Under the pieces are notes generated by a model. It made no database searches and was not told the origin of the DNA. It was given only the letters and a program-made list of their open reading frames with translations. 10,514 nt of DNA from Stephanodiscus triporus (lineage: Eukaryota > Bacillariophyta > Thalassiosirophyceae > Thalassiosirales > Thalassiosiraceae). The translations under genes and the position numbers were made by a program. Positions 8,561 to 10,514 of the stretch are shown piece after piece (within the stretch, counting starts at the first letter, position 1; each line of letters opens with the position of its first letter). Where the stretch lies: NCBI GenBank assembly GCA_036939755.1, contig JALLAZ010001046.1:1-10514 (forward strand), given 5' to 3'.

Positions 8561-8581
8561 ACCGTGTTATCTCGACACGGT
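8561..8581. repeat. Perfect 7-bp inverted repeat
   Basis: ACCGTGT at 8561-8567 and ACACGGT at 8575-8581 flank the loop TATCTCG. It lies about 80 bases upstream of the DUF6824-like start codon and could be a palindromic protein site or a chance hairpin. Confidence 0.35.
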
Positions 8582-8625
8582 CATGGTGCCTAGAAGTAAA
8601 TAACACGTCACACCAAGATCAAAAA

Positions 8626-8704
8626 AGGCTCTCGCCGCTTTGCGGGGAAATTTTGAGGAAGCTTACGCTCACTTCTCACTTCCTTACCACTAGGCTATGA
8701 GCCT
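8626..8704 (-). ncRNA. tRNA-like element with A box and T-run terminator
   Basis: Read on the minus strand from 8704, AGGCTCA is followed by TAGCCTAGTGG (8697-8687), which fits the internal A-box promoter of tRNA genes (T8, G10, A14, G18, G19 in place). The 3' end AGAGCCT (8632-8626) pairs with the 5' seven bases in six of seven positions, like an acceptor stem, and a run of T, the usual Pol III stop, follows directly (8626-8621 are A on the + strand). Inside, GGAAG pairs with CTTCC and CCGC with GCGG. There is no proper anticodon arm and no good GGTTCRANYCC B box, so it is a tRNA pseudogene or tRNA-derived element, not a working tRNA. Confidence 0.4.
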
Positions 8705-8842
8705 ACACTGATGAACCATGGAGAATCCGATGCCCTAACTTTGGCCGTCGTTTTTGTCCCTAGTTCCTTCCTCTCACGCGAGCGCCTTCACACACTCTTT
8801 CCTTCGAGCTCCCTTTAATATTCTGCCTCTTCGCCGCTGGCT

Positions 8843-9040
8843 ATGCACATGAAATTCAACTTCGAAATAAAAACCTAGCCCGTCACTCAGGCAGCTATCA
8901 TCGTCGCCGTCGTCGCGTTCTCCTCCGGATCTCTCGCCACGATCGCGATCTACGCCCAGAGCCTGTCCATCAGCATCATCTGCACGGTCGTTCTTGCCTT
9001 CTTTGTCGTTTACTTGGCCTTGCGGTTCTCCCCCCGCTAA
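8843..9040 (+). CDS. Small two-segment membrane protein or last exon of one (uncertain)
   Basis: From 8879 to the TAA at 9038-9040 an open frame encodes 53 residues with two hydrophobic stretches: AAIIVAVVAFSSGSLATIAI (residues 5-24) and SIICTVVLAFFVVYLAL (34-50). Most codons end in C (GTC, GCC, ATC, TTC), as in the cyclophilin gene. Upstream in the same frame an ATG at 8843 opens eleven codons (MHMKFNFEIKT), then a TAG at 8876-8878. Either the TAG is an intron acceptor, or CAG at 8888-8890 is, and exon 1 lies further upstream, or the gene is broken by one stop. No GT donor exists between 8843 and 8878. The antisense frame (8774-9043) is highly charged, as expected opposite a hydrophobic one. 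I do not recognise the family. Confidence 0.4.
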
Positions 9041-9078
9041 CACCCCAACATAAAAATGAGGATTTATTATTATTTATT

Positions 9079-10514
9079 ATGGATCCTATTGAAGAGGCCC
9101 CCGCCCTCGCGGCGGAGTTTCCTCCCCCCAGCCCGGCGGCACTTCCTGCATCGGGTCCCAAGAATTTCGTCCTTTCCCCCTTCCCAGGAACCCCTACGGC
9201 ATGGACAGATATTTTTACTCCCCTGCGGCCAATGTCACTGGGGGGAATTACGCGGCTCTTCTATCTTTTGCCACCCACTATGGCTACCCCATCGCCATCC
9301 ATCACTGCCCAGATCTCGCGGAATTTCACGCTGCTCATCCTTTGAAGGTTGTTCGTCCTTTCTCTGAGGTCCCTCCGCTCTTTCTTGGGCGAGGATACGA
9401 GCTTCTAAATTCTTTTGGTGCCTCTTCTGCACCTCCCCGCTGCGATTCTGAGTCTCTTCTCTCCCAACTCTCCGTGCCGTCCACTCAGGTTTCTCATCAT
9501 GGCAACGACTCTTCTTTGGTTGTGGCGTCTGCCGCTGTCATGTCTTCGGCTGGTTTGGGTGCACACCCCGCCCCTCGTTTCTCTTCTGCCCGCCCTGATC
9601 CCGATGGGGTCGATGCGCCTCCTCCCTTCATGGGGGGCATGGGGGGTCCTCGCTTCTTTGGTCGCTCTTTTTCTTCCTACGGCCATGATGGTCCTGGCTA
9701 CTTTGTCCACTCTCCCTCTTCCTACAGCCCTCCTCCTGTTGCATCATCACATGGCTCTGGTTTTTTTGACTTCCTCGACGGCGGAATACTATCGCCAGTT
9801 CAACTTCCCGGGCCCCATTCCCGATGCGATTCCCAAGGTCATCTTTGGTGGGAATCGTCCCCCTTCCTCTCCTCATGTGGGGTTTCATCCTCCGTCTGCT
9901 CCTTCTGGCGGACATCATCATGCAACTGCATTGGTGGCGTCTCCCGCTGCTCATGCCGCTTAGCCGCATCGCCCTTTGCCCCATGAAGATCTCTCCGCTT
10001 CTTTGGCGTCGGATCTGATGATTTCGTTCCCTCTTTTGGCTGGCGTTCCCACAGCTATCCCATCGGCTCCTCCTCTGGCTCCTCCTCATGTGCTTGCTCC
10101 TACTCCTTCTGTTCCAGTCTTGGGTGGCATTGCGTCTCCTTTCCATGTTTCTCTTCCTCCGGTGGCTGTCACTCCTCTTCGGCCTTCTTCTGAGACTTTC
10201 AAGCTTCCTGCCCTCAAGGATCCCAAGGCTTATTTGGACGTTTATGACATGATCCTCTACTGGCTATGTCAGCCTGAGTATGGCACTCAACTCTCAGATG
10301 AGTCCCAACTCATTACGACTCCGTCTAATGTCCAGGCTAGTCTTTTCTGGGAGGGACAGATTCGGTCCGTGGTCCACAAGGGTTCTCTTTGGTTCCTCTT
10401 CAATAACAAAGGGACTCTTTATCACGGCAAGGGCTTTGAAATGAAAACAATACACCTAAAATTAAGGGGTAGAATCAATGGCCGTGGCCGCCGCGGTAAC
10501 TCATTGAGAGCCCG
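9079..10514 (+). pseudogene. Copia-type retrotransposon gag, damaged, runs off the window
   Basis: The frame starting at ATG 9079 (MDPIEEAPALAAEF) is replaced at about 9150-9240 by a second frame (YFYSPAANVTGGNYAALLSF), then at about 9780-9795 the first frame returns (EYYRQFNFPGPIPDAIPK). It meets a TAG at 9961-9963 and afterwards stays open to the right edge. The part after 10200 reads FKLPALKDPKAYLDVYDMIL, then ASLFWEGQIRSVVHKGSLWF, then LYHGKGFEM. These match, from memory, the gag region of Ty1/copia elements of diatoms. The N-terminal part is rich in Pro, Ser and Gly, as in a linker before the conserved gag core. Codons are mostly T-ending, unlike the host genes. Gag would coat the element RNA. 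No 5' LTR or primer-binding site was found just upstream, so the left end is missing or unrecognised. Confidence 0.7.

Noticed and set aside
8774..9043. 89-codon highly charged minus-strand frame
   Set aside because: Its charge is what the reverse complement of a hydrophobic frame produces; the + frame has better codon bias.
9628..10146. 172-codon minus-strand frame rich in Arg and Ser
   Set aside because: It is opposite the gag reading frame, whose motifs are on the + strand.
1..10514. CRISPR array, bacterial operon or defence island
   Set aside because: No regular spaced repeats were found, and the genes are spliced and eukaryotic.

Overview
The window looks like nuclear DNA of a diatom. 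The evidence is spliced genes with short GT-AG introns, a membrane RING-H2 gene and a DVLCGRG-type (DUF6824-like) gene that both resemble families I know mainly from diatoms, and remnants of two retroelements whose proteins resemble diatom retrotransposon proteins. These family assignments come from memory and motif recognition, because no search could be run. The species cannot be named.

Layout from left to right. Positions 1-2575 hold a decayed reverse-transcriptase retroelement on the + strand, with recognisable blocks scattered over several frames. Positions 2576-3402 are low-complexity DNA: a patch of TGTCGGC words with a perfect hairpin, a long GAC/AAC/TAC trinucleotide tract, and a 57-bp minisatellite. 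Positions 3739-5059 hold an intact four-exon cyclophilin (peptidyl-prolyl isomerase), whose start codon appears to be split by the first intron. Positions 5889-7037 hold an intact three-exon gene for a one-pass membrane RING-H2 protein. Positions 8483-7533 (- strand, convergent with the RING gene) hold a DUF6824-like gene broken by a frameshift near its start, with a further frame change or intron near its end. Positions 8500-9040 contain a tRNA-like element on the - strand and a short hydrophobic reading frame on the + strand. From 9079 to the right edge lies the start of a Ty1/copia-type gag, damaged by two frameshifts and a stop codon.

The intact genes are housekeeping or signalling genes: protein folding (cyclophilin) and probably ubiquitin ligation at a membrane (RING). 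They sit between transposon debris and simple repeats, and nothing suggests an operon or a multi-gene system. I found no CRISPR array, no defence island and no convincing new system. The most informative observations are the split cyclophilin start codon, the broken DUF6824-like gene, the tRNA-like element, and the hydrophobic frame interrupted by one TAG.
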